Positions 16,125 through 24,160 are shown, numbered from the stretch's first letter. The stretch: DNA of 37,305 nt from Pseudonocardia humida (GCF_023898865.1 NZ_JAGSOV010000097.1:1-37305), one strand, 5' to 3'. Notes: a model not told the origin generated them from the letters alone. Numbers and translations: made by a program.

Positions 16125-17575
16125 GTGCAACGGCTGAGCTGTCGCGGACGAGGCCAGGTCACCCTTCCGAGCAAGTACCTGCCACCTGTCGAGTTTCGGG
16201 ACCTGCCGGAGCCCGTGCCGCTGCGGCGCGTGACCGGGGCCAGCGTCATCATCCTGGCCACCGCCATCGGGTCCGGCGAGATGATCCTCTGGCCCTACAT
16301 CACCTCCCAGATCGGCTTCATCTTCATGTGGGCCGCCGTGGTGGGGTTCGCGATCCAGTTCTTCCTCAACATGGAGATCGAGCGCTACACGCTGGCGACC
16401 GGGGAGTCCGCGATCACCGGCTTCACCCGGTTCTGAAGCCGTGGTGGTGGCTGTTCATCGTCTTCGCGCTCCTGCAGAACTTCTGGCCCGGCTGGGCGAC
16501 CGGCGCGGCCACCACCGCGTCGTTCGCACTCGGGTTGGGCGAAGACGCACCGGTCGTTCCGATCACGACCGCCGCGCTGGTGGCCATCGGGATCACCCTC
16601 ACCCTGTCCCCGGTCGTCTACCAGGCGGTCGAGAAGATCCAGTTCGTGCTCGTGGCACTGATCATGCTCTTCGTCGTGGTCGCCATCCCGGCCGCCACCA
16701 CGAGCGCGGCGTGGGGAGCGCTGTTCTCCGAGGGCGTGGGCCAGGTCGGCTTCCCGGTCGGGCAGGGCGGACTCGGGATCGCGCTGCTCCTCGGCGCGCT
16801 GGCCTTCGCCGGAGCCGGCGGCGCGAACAACCTGGTGCAGAGCAACTACATCCGGGACAAGGGCATGGGCATGGGCATGCACATGCCCCGGATCGTCTCC
16901 CCGATCACCGGGCACGAAGAGGCGCGGCCCTCGCTGGGGTACGTCTTCCCGACCGACGACGAGAACATGCGGCGCTGGCGCGGCTGGTGGCGGGTGGCCA
17001 ACTGGGAGCAGTTCCTCGCCTTCTTCCTCGTCGGCGTCCTGTCCTTGATCATCCTGTCGGTGCTGGCCTACTCGACGCTGGGCGTCGGCCGGGTGCAGGA
17101 ACAGGACCTCGCTTTCCTGCGGTTGGAGGGGCAGGTCCTCCAGGATGTCGTGGCGCCGTGGTTCGGCACCGCCTTCTGGGTCGCCGCGACCGTCGCGCTG
17201 TTCTCGACCAACCTCGGGATCATCGACTACACCTGCCGCCTGATCGCCGACCAGTTCAAGATCAACGCGTTGCGGGACAGCCGGGTCTGGACCGAGAGCC
17301 GGATCTACGTCGCGTTCGTCTGGCTCATGATCGCCGTGGGCTCGCTGATCCTGCTCGCGGGACTCGACCAACCGTTCGCGCTCGTCGTGATCGCGTCCTC
17401 CATCGCCGGCGTGCAGATGTTCATCTACTCCGGGCTGCTGATCATGCTCAACCGGAGGGCCCTGCCCGCGCAGCTGAGGATCAGCGGGGTGCGGCTCGCG
17501 GTGCTCGCTCTGTCCTTCGCCTTCTTCGGCTTCCTGTCCGTCCTGCTCGTCCTCGACAACCTCGGCGGCGGGTAA
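16125..17575 (+). pseudogene. Nramp-like divalent metal transporter, frameshifted
   Basis: Frame 1 from GTG 16125 gives LPPVEFRDLPEPVPLRRVTG, then TM1, and stops at TGA 16434-16436 after SAITGFTRF. The next frame continues at once with KPWWWLFIVFALLQNFWPG and runs to 17575 with about ten more membrane segments. Restoring one G (TTCTGG for TTCTG) rejoins them, giving about 484 aa. The family is related to Nramp (Mn/Fe/Mg transporters) but lacks the metal-binding DPGN motif in TM1, which reads AIGSGEMILWP, and the MPH motif of TM6, replaced by AGAGGANNLVQ. Substrate specificity must therefore differ. The shift could be a real mutation or a sequencing error. The position after the metal importer is suggestive. 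Confidence 0.75.
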
Positions 17576-17580
17576 CCCGT

Positions 17581-17673
17581 TTGCTCAAGCGGTTGTGGTT
17601 GCGGCTGCTCGTGGCGCTGGTGATCTGGATGGCACTGGTCACGGCCATGTGGCTGTTCGGAGTGCTCGGCTGA
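17581..17673 (+). CDS. Small single-TM membrane protein
   Basis: 30 aa from TTG 17581, 6 nt after the Nramp-like stop. It reads LKRLWLRLLVALVIWMALVT and then AMWLFGVLG: a short basic N-terminus and one membrane helix. The tight spacing and clean amphipathic start suggest a real accessory peptide of the Nramp-like gene. The TTG start and missing ribosome site reduce certainty. Confidence 0.45.
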   Translation: MLKRLWLRLLVALVIWMALVTAMWLFGVLG

Positions 17674-18029
17674 ACGCCCCCCGCGCGGTTCGATCGCGAT
17701 TCGGATCGGCGCGTCGAGCGTTGATCCGGAGTCCCCCGATCCCTCGCGCGGGACCCGGTGGCCGGGACCGGGCTGGGAGTCGTCCTGCTCGCCGCGGCGC
17801 TGCGCCTGCTGGTCCCGGCGGCGGCCGCGCGGGGCAAGCTGATGGCCGCGGCGGTGATGGCGACCCCGGCGGCGCGCTCCGCCGTCACCGGGATCGCCGA
17901 GATCACCGGGTCCGCAAGCAGCTCTGACGCCGTCCTGCGGCGCCTCGCCGGGGTGCACCGGGAGCGAGTCCACGGCCGTTCGCAAGGTGCCCGCCAGGTA
18001 ACCCGCCGAGGTGTGGGAACCCCGACCGG
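17674..18029 (+). other. 356-nt stretch before DUF2254: weak ORF and promoter
   Basis: The only sizeable plus frame is GTG 17758 to TGA 18033 (91 codons). It has a hydrophobic start (LGVVLLAAALRLLVPAAAA) and overlaps the DUF2254 start as GTGA. Its last 20 codons are formed by the CGCAAG-N8-CAGGTA element, so at least the C-terminus is unlikely to be selected as protein. No homology is recognised. A short ORF cannot be excluded. Confidence 0.3.
17978..18000 (+). promoter_or_regulatory. Promoter-like element a (GTTCGCAAG-N8-CAGGTA)
   Basis: GTTCGCAAG (17978-17986), 8 nt, then CAGGTA (17995-18000), followed 14 nt later by GGGAACCCC and the DUF2254 start at 18030. GTT-N16-GGTA fits SigB/SigF-type promoters. 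The longer conserved parts recur at 19454, 20096, 26273 and 37124. Confidence 0.6.
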
Positions 18030-19325
18030 GTGACGGCCTGGGCGCGGGAGAGGTTCTGGCTCGTCCCCACGGTCTGCGCCGCGAGCGCGGTCGCGCTCGG
18101 GCTCGTGCTCACCGAGCTCGACGTGGTGCTGCTGCGGTCCGCCGACCTGCCGTTCCTCTTCGGCGGTGGCCCGGAGGGGGCCCGGGCGCTGCTGTCGGCG
18201 GTCATCACCTCGATGATCTCGTTCACCGCGCTCACGTTCTCGATCACGATCGTGGTGCTGCAGCTGACCAGCGGCCAGTTCTCGCCGCGGGTGCTGCGGA
18301 CGTTCCTGCGGGACCGTTTCAACCAGGTCACGCTCGGGGTGTTCGTGGCGACCTTCAGCTACGCGATGACGGTGCTGCGCAGCGTCCGCGGAACGGCGGC
18401 CGTGTCGCCGTTCGTCCCGCAGATCGCCGTCACCACGGCCTTCGGGTTCGTGCTGACGAGCGTGCTGGTCTTCCTGGGCTACCTGCACCACACCGCGCAG
18501 GCGATCCGGGTCGCCACCATCATCGACTCGATCGGCGCGGAGACCCGCGCCGTGCTCGAACGGCGCCACCCCCCGCAGCACGACGACACCGGGGCGCCCG
18601 TGTCGAGGAGCGACGACGACGGGCGGTCGGTCCCGGCCACCCGGCCCGGTGTGCTCCAGTCCGTCGACGACGCTGCGCTCGCGCGGCTGGCCGGGGCCGC
18701 GGGCGGTGAGGTGGAGGTGCTCAGGGCCGTCGGGGAGTTCGTCCCGGCCGGCGCGGCCCTGCTCCACGTGCGCGACGGCGGCCGGGCGGACGACGACCGG
18801 CTGCGCGCCGCCGTCGTGCTGGGCAAGGAGCGGTCGATGGACCAGGACGTCGGTTTCGGCCTGCGCCAGCTCGTGGACATCGCCGCCCGGGCGCTCTCCC
18901 CGGGCGTCAACGACGCCACGACCGCCGTGCAGGTCGTCGACCAGTTGCACGACCTGCTGCGGCGGCTGGCGACGCGGCCGCTCCCCGGGCGCCGTACGGT
19001 CGCCGTGGACGGCCGCACCGTCGTCACGGTGCCGGAGCCGGACTTCGAGCAGTACCTCGACCTGGCCGTCGAGGAGATCCAGCGCTGGGGGGCGGACGAC
19101 CCGCGGATCCAGAAGCGGCTGGAGGGCATGGTGCGGGACCTGGTCACCGTCGCCCGGCCCGAGAACACGGCCGTCCTGGCTCGCCGGCTCGCCCGGTGGG
19201 ACGAGCACGTGGTCCTCAGCGGAGGGATCGACTTGACACCGTCCGACGTCGGCCTGCGCCGCCCGGAGCACCCGAGCGGTGGGCGGCCCCCAGGCCGCGC
19301 AGACGCCCGCCCGCCAGCTGAGTGA
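18030..19325 (+). CDS. DUF2254-family membrane protein
   Basis: 431 aa from GTG 18030. Four membrane segments fill the first 170 residues. Between TM2 and TM3 comes the family motif SFTALTFSITIVVLQLTSGQFSPRVLR in two parts (SITIVVLQL, then SGQFSPR), followed by FLRDRFNQVTLGVF. The soluble second half contains SMDQDVGFGLRQLVDIAARALSPGVNDATTA, the most conserved DUF2254 block. The protein acts in the membrane; its function is unknown. It is the first gene of the stress/envelope cluster and stands directly behind promoter-like element a. Confidence 0.8.
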   Translation: MTAWARERFWLVPTVCAASAVALGLVLTELDVVLLRSADLPFLFGGGPEGARALLSAVITSMISFTALTFSITIVVLQLTSGQFSPRVLRTFLRDRFNQVTLGVFVATFSYAMTVLRSVRGTAAVSPFVPQIAVTTAFGFVLTSVLVFLGYLHHTAQAIRVATIIDSIGAETRAVLERRHPPQHDDTGAPVSRSDDDGRSVPATRPGVLQSVDDAALARLAGAAGGEVEVLRAVGEFVPAGAALLHVRDGGRADDDRLRAAVVLGKERSMDQDVGFGLRQLVDIAARALSPGVNDATTAVQVVDQLHDLLRRLATRPLPGRRTVAVDGRTVVTVPEPDFEQYLDLAVEEIQRWGADDPRIQKRLEGMVRDLVTVARPENTAVLARRLARWDEHVVLSGGIDLTPSDVGLRRPEHPSGGRPPGRADARPPAE

Positions 19326-19450
19326 GCAGCGGAGCGGCGGCGACCCGTCCCACCACCGGAAGGAGCCGCGGCGGTCGCGCCGAACAGCGCAAGTCCTCCG
19401 GGTGGACCTGGCCGTTGGTGAGACGGTCGGCAGGTGCGCGTCGGGGCCGG

Positions 19451-19473
19451 ATCCGCAAGGTGTTGGACAGGTA
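19451..19473 (+). promoter_or_regulatory. Promoter-like element d (CCGCAAG-N8-CAGGTA)
   Basis: CGCAAG 19454-19459 and CAGGTA 19468-19473 have the same 8-nt spacing as the other copies. GGGGCAGCCC follows 15 nt later. It is 80 nt before the SPW gene, in the 227-nt gap after DUF2254 in which nothing else is seen. Confidence 0.6.
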
Positions 19474-19552
19474 GTCCGACCGCGGGCCGGGGCAGCCCGC
19501 TGGTGCGGGGTGGCGACCGCACCGCCGCACCGACCACGATCGAGGAGCAGAC

Positions 19553-20116
19553 GTGCAGCCACCGACCACACCTGACGGGACGTCCCCGGCACCGGGCCCG
19601 ACGCCCTACGCCTACCCGGCCGCCGGTGCCGGTGCCTCCGGTCCCCGCCCGGGCAGGCCTCAGCGGGCCGTGGACCCACCGCCGTCGGGTGGTGGTGCGC
19701 GTCCGACCTGGATGAACGCCCTCGTGCTCCTGCCCGGGGCGTGGCTGGTGGCCGCACCGTTCCTGCTCGGGTACGACCGGGCCGGGGCCGAGCTCAGCGC
19801 GACCGTGAACGATGTGGCCACCGGGGTGGCCGTGGTCCTCATCGCGTTCCTGGGCACGGCCGCCCGGTTCCGAGGTGCGGTGCTGTGGGCGGTCGAGGTG
19901 GCGCTGGGCGCGTGGTTGCTCGCGGCGCCCTTCGTGCTGTTCTACTCCGCGGACTCACCGGCGACCGCGGCCACGTGGAACGACATCGGGACCGGGACCG
20001 TCATCGTCGTCGTGGCCGTCACCGCCGCCACGCTCACCCGGCAGGAACGCCGCCGGGACGCCGCAGCTCCGGGGGGCGACCGGGCCGGGACCGTTCGCAA
20101 GGCGCGCGACAGGTAG
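19553..20116 (+). CDS. SPW-repeat membrane protein
   Basis: 187 aa from GTG 19553, preceded by GAGGAG. After a proline-rich 50-residue N-terminus come two copies of the SPW unit. The first is WMNALVLLPGAWLVAAPFLL then ATVNDVATG; the second is LWAVEVALGAWLLAAPFVLF then ATWNDIGTG. Each has two membrane helices, giving four. SPW proteins are small envelope proteins of unknown role, often in general-stress regulons. Its stop codon overlaps the next promoter-like element (b), and the element before it (d) suggests separate stress control. Confidence 0.8.
   Translation: MQPPTTPDGTSPAPGPTPYAYPAAGAGASGPRPGRPQRAVDPPPSGGGARPTWMNALVLLPGAWLVAAPFLLGYDRAGAELSATVNDVATGVAVVLIAFLGTAARFRGAVLWAVEVALGAWLLAAPFVLFYSADSPATAATWNDIGTGTVIVVVAVTAATLTRQERRRDAAAPGGDRAGTVRKARDR
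20093..20115 (+). promoter_or_regulatory. Promoter-like element b (GTTCGCAAG-N8-CAGGTA)
   Basis: GTTCGCAAG ends at 20101 and CAGGTA is 20110-20115, overlapping the SPW stop codon. GGGGAACTCC follows after 15 nt, within a potential CCCGG/CCGGG hairpin. It reads toward the membrane gene at 20267. Confidence 0.6.
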
Positions 20117-20266
20117 CTGTGCGCGACCCCGGGGAACTCCGGGAGGGCGAAGGCGGAGGCGTCGTCACCTCGACGTCCCGGACGAGCACGGCGAGCGGAG
20201 CCCCCGCGGCGGGTGCGCGACGACCGCGTACCCCGTGCGCGGCGGCCCATGAGGGAGGCCGTTGAC

Positions 20267-20767
20267 GTGAACGGGCATCTGGACGAAGGCGATCCGCGGG
20301 GAACGGGGCCGGTGGGTGACCGGCCCGATGAGCAGCAGCGCGATGCCGCAGCGCGTTCCGAGGCGCTGCGGATGCTGCACCGGCTGGGGACGACGCCGGT
20401 ACCGAAGTGGGGTGGGGCCCTGCTGCTCGCGGCGGTCCTCGGGTGGATCAGCCCGGTGCTGCTCCTGCTGGCCGCGCTGGTCACCGCGATCGGCTGGTTG
20501 TGCTACACCGGGTCCGACCCCGTCCACTGGGGACCGGTCCCGCCGCCCCCCTCCGCGGGGCCACGGGCGCCGCGAGGCGCCGAGCTCCACCGATCTCGCG
20601 GCCGGCCCGCGGACGAGGGAGCACCTGTGGTGGGAGAGCACCGTCCGGCGGTCGGGACGGCACCGGCCCCGCCCCCGGGCCGCGTCACCGCCGCGCGGCG
20701 TTCACGACCCCGGCCCCCGTCCCGGGCGGTGGGCCGGGTCCGGCAGCGTCACCCGTCGACGCCGTAG
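20267..20767 (+). CDS. Small membrane protein of unknown family
   Basis: 166 aa from GTG 20267, placed after GGGAGG; ATG 20249 is an in-frame alternative. An acidic, charged N-terminus (GHLDEGDPRGTGPVGDRPDE) leads into a basic helix (SEALRMLHRLGTT) and a hairpin of two hydrophobic segments (WGGALLLAAVLGWISPVLLL then AALVTAIGWLCY). The last 70 residues are proline- and arginine-rich and run into the end of the SIMPL pseudogene on the other strand, so the C-terminus may be shifted. The element b promoter sits upstream. No function is recognised. Confidence 0.5.
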   Translation: MNGHLDEGDPRGTGPVGDRPDEQQRDAAARSEALRMLHRLGTTPVPKWGGALLLAAVLGWISPVLLLLAALVTAIGWLCYTGSDPVHWGPVPPPPSAGPRAPRGAELHRSRGRPADEGAPVVGEHRPAVGTAPAPPPGRVTAARRSRPRPPSRAVGRVRQRHPSTP

Positions 20768-21097
20768 GCGATCTCCACGGCCACGGTGAGCTCCCCGGCT
20801 CCCCGGCTCCCCGGCTCCCCGGCTCCCCGGCTCGACGGGGGTGGCGGCACGGGCGGTGTCCGGCCCGAACGGGTCCACCGAGCCGGGGCACCTCGAGGAT
20901 CGTGCGCACCCCACCCAGGCCCACCCCGGCCGCCGCAGGGCGTCCCCGACGGCCCGACTCGCCGCGTCGACCAGCGCGCCGACCGCGCTCGGGTCCCGCA
21001 CCGTCGCGGTGACCTCGTTGGTCACCTCGTAGCCGGTGACCCGCCCGTCCTGGTCGAGGACGGTGCCGACGCAGAGCCCGGTCTCCGGGGGTGTCAC
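20749..21097 (-). pseudogene. SIMPL-domain (DUF541) gene remnant
   Basis: The frame opens at GTG 21097, overlapping the lipoprotein stop (GTGA), with GTVLDQDGRVTGYEVTNEV and TATVRDPSAVGALVDAASRA, characteristic of SIMPL/DUF541 periplasmic proteins. Similarity then jumps between frames: GGVRTILEVP in one, DPFGPDTARAATPVEPG in another, and finally ELTVAVEIAYGVDG ending at TGA 20749. The usual N-terminal 80 residues are absent. An 8-bp tandem repeat at 20791-20830 adds a further frameshift just before the end. It is probably a decaying gene once co-transcribed with the lipoprotein. Confidence 0.65.
20791..20830 (+). repeat. 8-bp tandem repeat, CTCCCCGG x5
   Basis: Five perfect copies of CTCCCCGG lie inside the SIMPL remnant. 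One copy would give the expected protein join VEPG-ELTVAVEIAYG. Four extra copies (32 nt) throw the frame, while 1, 4 or 7 copies keep it. Confidence 0.85.
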
Positions 21098-21708
21098 CCG
21101 CCGTCCTCGGCGCGGGGCGGCGGGATGTCGGGGGTCTTCACGGGTACGTCGACGACGACGTCTCCGGCCCGCTCGAAACCGAACACCACCGGGTAGCTGA
21201 TGCCGGACCGGATGGGCTCCTTCAACCCGATCAGCGCGATCAGGCCGCCGTCGTCCTCGTAGGGCACCTCGATCGAGGCCACGGGGCCGATCTGGCCGGC
21301 GGTCAGGGTCTGGTCGCCGGGGATGACGAGGCCGTCGTCGACGACCACGAGCCCGGCCTCGGCGATCGGGCTGCTGATGCGCACCAGGCGGTCCGGGGCG
21401 TCGCCGGTGTTGACGAGGGTCACCGCCAGCGGCGCGATGCCCCCGACCCCGTAGACCTCGTCCCCGGCGACCGGCCGGTCGAACAGGAACTCGACCTCGA
21501 GCACCGCCATCTCCCCGACCCGGGCGACCGCTCCCGAGGCGTTGCCGACGTACTCGCTGGTCTGCGCCACCTGACCGGCACCGCAGCCCGCCACGACCGG
21601 AGCCACGCACAGGGCGGCCACCGCTGCGGCGGCGGGCCACCGTGGAGGCCGTCGGTCGGTTCGGGCGCTGCGGCCCACCGGGACCGGCGTGGGATCGGTA
21701 CCGTCCAT
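21094..21708 (-). CDS. LpqE-like lipoprotein
   Basis: 204 aa from ATG 21708. After a twin-arginine-free basic start the hydrophobic segment ends in the lipobox VVAGC (Cys 42), followed by GAGQVAQTSEYVGNASGA. This arrangement, and a beta-rich body with LAVTLVNTGDAPDRLVRISS, matches the mycobacterial LpqE group, distantly related to PCuAC copper chaperones. The Met/His copper ligands of true PCuAC proteins are not obvious. It is exported and membrane-anchored. The SIMPL remnant is translationally overlapped downstream. Its role is unknown. Confidence 0.65.
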   Translation of the reverse strand: MDGTDPTPVPVGRSARTDRRPPRWPAAAAVAALCVAPVVAGCGAGQVAQTSEYVGNASGAVARVGEMAVLEVEFLFDRPVAGDEVYGVGGIAPLAVTLVNTGDAPDRLVRISSPIAEAGLVVVDDGLVIPGDQTLTAGQIGPVASIEVPYEDDGGLIALIGLKEPIRSGISYPVVFGFERAGDVVVDVPVKTPDIPPPRAEDGG

Positions 21709-21810
21709 GCCGCATGGCTACCCGCCGCGGACCGGGCCGCGCGCGGCCGCGCCTTACGAGCTCCTGCCGACCGGGCCGCGCCCGTCATCCCCACCGCCAC
21801 CCCGACCGAT

Positions 21811-21827
21811 CGTCAGGCACCCGTCAG
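21811..21827 (+). promoter_or_regulatory. Direct repeat R1, CGTCAG-N5-CGTCAG
   Basis: Two perfect CGTCAG hexamers, 11 bp apart, lie between the LpqE-like gene and the voltage-sensor-like gene. After 28 nt comes GGGTAGGCC (21856-21864), exactly as at R4. One helical turn between half-sites is usual for OmpR/PhoB-family response regulators. Confidence 0.6.
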
Positions 21828-21918
21828 GCGAGGGCGTGCTGATCCGCCCCCGTGTGGGTAGGCCGGTCCGGGACGACCGCGCCTGGTCGTCGTGACACCG
21901 ATCTCGGAGGGACTGGGC

Positions 21919-22638
21919 GTGCCGGAGCGGGACCGCGTCGCCCACCCGTCGGAGGTGCGGACGCACGACGACCCGGACGGCGGGCTCGCCCGCGCGGAAC
22001 GGATCGCCCGGCGGCTGGACAGGCCGATGGGCGTGCTCGGCGTGCTGTTCCTGCTGGTGGTGCTCGGCCAGGTACTGGCAGGCGAGGCCGGCACGGCCAC
22101 CGCGTTCACCGTCGCGGGGTGGGTGCTGTGGGCGGTGTTCGTCGGCGAGTTCGCGCTGCGCGCGGTGGTGGCCCGGGACCGGCGGCGGTTCTGGGCCCGC
22201 AACTGGTGGCAGCTGGTGTTCCTGGTCGTGCCGTTCCTGCGGTTCGCCCGGGTGCTGAGGCTGCTTCGGGTGGCTCGGGTCGGCAGCGTCGTGTCGGCGG
22301 CGGTGCGGGGGTCCCGCTCGGCCGGCCGGCTGCTGTCGGGGCGGATCGGCTGGCTGCTGGCCGTCACCGCGGTCGTGGTCCTGGCGTCGAGCCAGCTGCT
22401 CTACGTGCTGGGGGCCTACGACAGCTACGCCGAGGCCCTGCACGACGCGGCGCTGGCCACGATCACCGGGGAGCCGCTGGCCGCCGCGAGCGGTTTCGCC
22501 CGCGTCCTGGAGGTGCTGCTCGCGGTGTACTCGGTCGCGGTGTTCGCCACCCTCGCCGGTGCCCTCGGCGCGTTCTTCCTCGCCGGGCGCGACACCGGTG
22601 CCCTCCCGGGCCGGGACGCGGATCAGCCCGAGCCGTAG
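21919..22638 (+). CDS. Voltage-gated-channel-like membrane protein with atypical pore
   Basis: 239 aa from GTG 21919, chosen for GGAGGG 8 nt upstream (GTG 21892 is in frame). It has the six-helix ion_trans layout: S1 around residues 37-54, then WVLWAVFVGEFALRAVV and RNWWQLVFLVVPFLRF. An S4-like helix carries Arg at every third position (108, 111, 114, 117, 120; RFARVLRLLRVAR). S5 follows (GWLLAVTAVVVLASSQLLYVL), then a pore loop ALHDAALATITGEPL and S6. The K+ filter TVGYG is absent; TITGEP stands in its place. It may be a channel of different selectivity or a voltage-sensing non-channel. R1 is upstream. Confidence 0.7.
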   Translation: MPERDRVAHPSEVRTHDDPDGGLARAERIARRLDRPMGVLGVLFLLVVLGQVLAGEAGTATAFTVAGWVLWAVFVGEFALRAVVARDRRRFWARNWWQLVFLVVPFLRFARVLRLLRVARVGSVVSAAVRGSRSAGRLLSGRIGWLLAVTAVVVLASSQLLYVLGAYDSYAEALHDAALATITGEPLAAASGFARVLEVLLAVYSVAVFATLAGALGAFFLAGRDTGALPGRDADQPEP

Positions 22639-22889
22639 CCGTGGTCGGCGGCGCACGGCCAGGCCGTCGAGCAGGGGCAGCGGATGGCCGGCGCCCGGGC
22701 GTCAGGACGTCGCGCTCCGACGCCGGTCGTCCCCGCGCCCCCCGGTCCTCCCCGGTCGGGCGCCCGACCGACGACCACCGACAGCACCACGTGCAGGACC
22801 GCGGCCAGCGGCACGGCGAGCGCAGCTCCCGCGAAGCCGTACAGCGGCGCCGCCGTGAGCGCCGGTGGGCGTCGACGTGACGGCGGATG
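22623..22889 (-). pseudogene. C-terminal remnant of an AI-2E-family transporter
   Basis: The minus frame between stops contains ALTAAPLYGFAGAALAVPLA followed by AVLHVVLSVVVG. This is the conserved last membrane segment of AI-2E (YdiK/TqsA-like) permeases, which normally exceed 340 aa. There is no start codon, and the upstream sequence is in-frame closed by TGA at 22892. After the helix it reads a disordered tail of 50 residues. It is debris of a lost gene. Confidence 0.5.
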
Positions 22890-22904
22890 TCAGCCGACCG
22901 TCAG
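22888..22904 (+). promoter_or_regulatory. Direct repeat R2, TGTCAG-N5-CGTCAG
   Basis: One mismatch in the first half-site; 11-bp period. GGGCACGCC follows after 30 nt (22935), and the membrane-protein gene begins at 22981. Confidence 0.5.
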
Positions 22905-22980
22905 GGGCGACTCGGTTACCGGCGCCGCGGGCGCGGGCACGCCGACGGGGACCGTCGCACGTCACGGAACGGAGGACGAC

Positions 22981-23703
22981 ATGGTTGCCACCGCCCACCG
23001 AGGATCCGGCCCGGAACCGGCCCGGACGCCCGACCTGATCCGCTGGGGTCCGGTGGTCGCCGGCGCGACCATCGGGCTGGCGGTGTTCGCCCTGTTCAGC
23101 ACCCTGTGGCTGGCGGTGGCCACGGGAGCGGGTGACGACCCGGTCGAGGCGTACCTGCCCTGGTTCATGGGCGCCACCGCCGCGTTCGCGCTGCTGCTGG
23201 CCGGCGTGGTCGCCGGCCTGTTCGCCGGCGCCCGCGGCTCGCTGGCGGGGCTGGCGAACGGCGTCACCGCCTGGGGACTGCTCTTCGTGCTGTCGCTGAC
23301 CGCGATCGTGCCGGGGGCGGCGAACCTGACCGCCGGGCTCGGCTCCGGCCTGGGTCGGGCCGATGCGCGGGCCGGGGGAGCGCTGGGCGGGGTGACCGCC
23401 GAGTCCGCCCTGTGGGCCGGGTTCTGGTCGCTGCTGGTCGGACTGCTGCTCGCCGCGCTCGGCGGGCTCATCGGCGGGCGCGTGCGGCGCCCGGTGGAGC
23501 CGGCCGAGGAGCTGGACCGGACCGCGCGTCCCGGCCGGGCCGTCGCCCCGGACCGCGACCACGCCGCCGACACCGATCCGTCCGGCACGGCGGCCACCCC
23601 CCTCGCGTCCGTGCCCGAGCAGCGGGACCGACCCGTCGTCGACGTGCCGCGCAACGGCCGGGACCACCACGACGTGGCGCCCGGCCCGACCGATCCGCGC
23701 TGA
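22981..23703 (+). CDS. Membrane protein of unknown function
   Basis: 240 aa from ATG 22981 with GGAGG 8 nt upstream. Four membrane segments: GPVVAGATIGLAVFALFSTL, FMGATAAFALLLAGVVAGLF, GLANGVTAWGLLFVLSLTAI and ALWAGFWSLLVGLLLAALGG. The segment GARGSLAGLANGVTAWGLLF between TM2 and TM3 is Gly-rich as in YrzE/TIGR04086-like proteins. A charged 60-residue C-terminal tail follows. It lies behind repeat R2. No enzymatic motif is seen. Confidence 0.65.
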   Translation: MVATAHRGSGPEPARTPDLIRWGPVVAGATIGLAVFALFSTLWLAVATGAGDDPVEAYLPWFMGATAAFALLLAGVVAGLFAGARGSLAGLANGVTAWGLLFVLSLTAIVPGAANLTAGLGSGLGRADARAGGALGGVTAESALWAGFWSLLVGLLLAALGGLIGGRVRRPVEPAEELDRTARPGRAVAPDRDHAADTDPSGTAATPLASVPEQRDRPVVDVPRNGRDHHDVAPGPTDPR

Positions 23704-23892
23704 CGGCCGGGCGCGCCCCGGGTCCACCGCACGCCGGACGGCCCGGTGACCGAGGCGGTGCTGCAGCCCATCGCCCCGTTGGGCGGCTGACCCGGTCGAG
23801 GCGGGCGCGCAGCGGGGAGCGCACAGCCGTCGGCTCCGACGCCGAGCGCGCGGGAGGCCGCGGCGCCACCTCACCCGATCCGGTGCCGCGAC

Positions 23893-23909
23893 CTGACGAT
23901 GCCCTGACG
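23893..23909 (-). promoter_or_regulatory. Direct repeat R3, CGTCAG-N5-CGTCAG on the minus strand
   Basis: Reads CTGACG-atgcc-CTGACG on the plus strand: both halves perfect, 11-bp period. No gene begins close by on either strand, so its target may be lost or mis-assembled. On the plus strand GGGTACAAC follows after 36 nt. Confidence 0.5.
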
Positions 23910-24032
23910 AACGGCGCCGCCCACTGCCCGGGCACCGCGACCGGCGGGTACAACGTGCGGGGTGGCCGACGGCGCGCCCGGCGCGGGTCCGGACCGGGGG
24001 GAGCCCGGAGACCGCAGGCCACCCACCGGGGT

Positions 24033-24070
24033 GGGGGGGGGGGGGGGGGGCCCCCCCCCCCCCCCCCCCC
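24033..24070. repeat. G18C20 homopolymer palindrome
   Basis: Eighteen G are followed directly by twenty C, a perfect inverted repeat without a loop. Such a tract is unstable and hard to sequence, so an assembly join or base-calling artefact is likely. Confidence 0.8.
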
Positions 24071-24160
24071 GACCGGCCGCAGAGCGGCGAGGAGAAGTCG
24101 CGCGCACGCCGCCCGTCGCGCAGCCGTAGCCGCGCCGGTCGGTGGGTGGGACGCGGCGGC

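Larger units (their letters stand above)
23704..24160. other. Intergenic stretch with R3 and a homopolymer palindrome
   Basis: No convincing gene is seen on either strand. It holds direct repeat R3 (23893-23909), a GGGTACAAC promoter-like string at 23946 and the G18C20 tract (24033-24070). The sequence on the right side of the tract runs into the end of the PAP2 gene, whose last 40 residues are low-complexity. Confidence 0.6.

Noticed and set aside
19386..19406. CGCAAG-N8-GTGGAC before the SPW gene
   Set aside because: Second half does not match; the true element is 65 nt further on.
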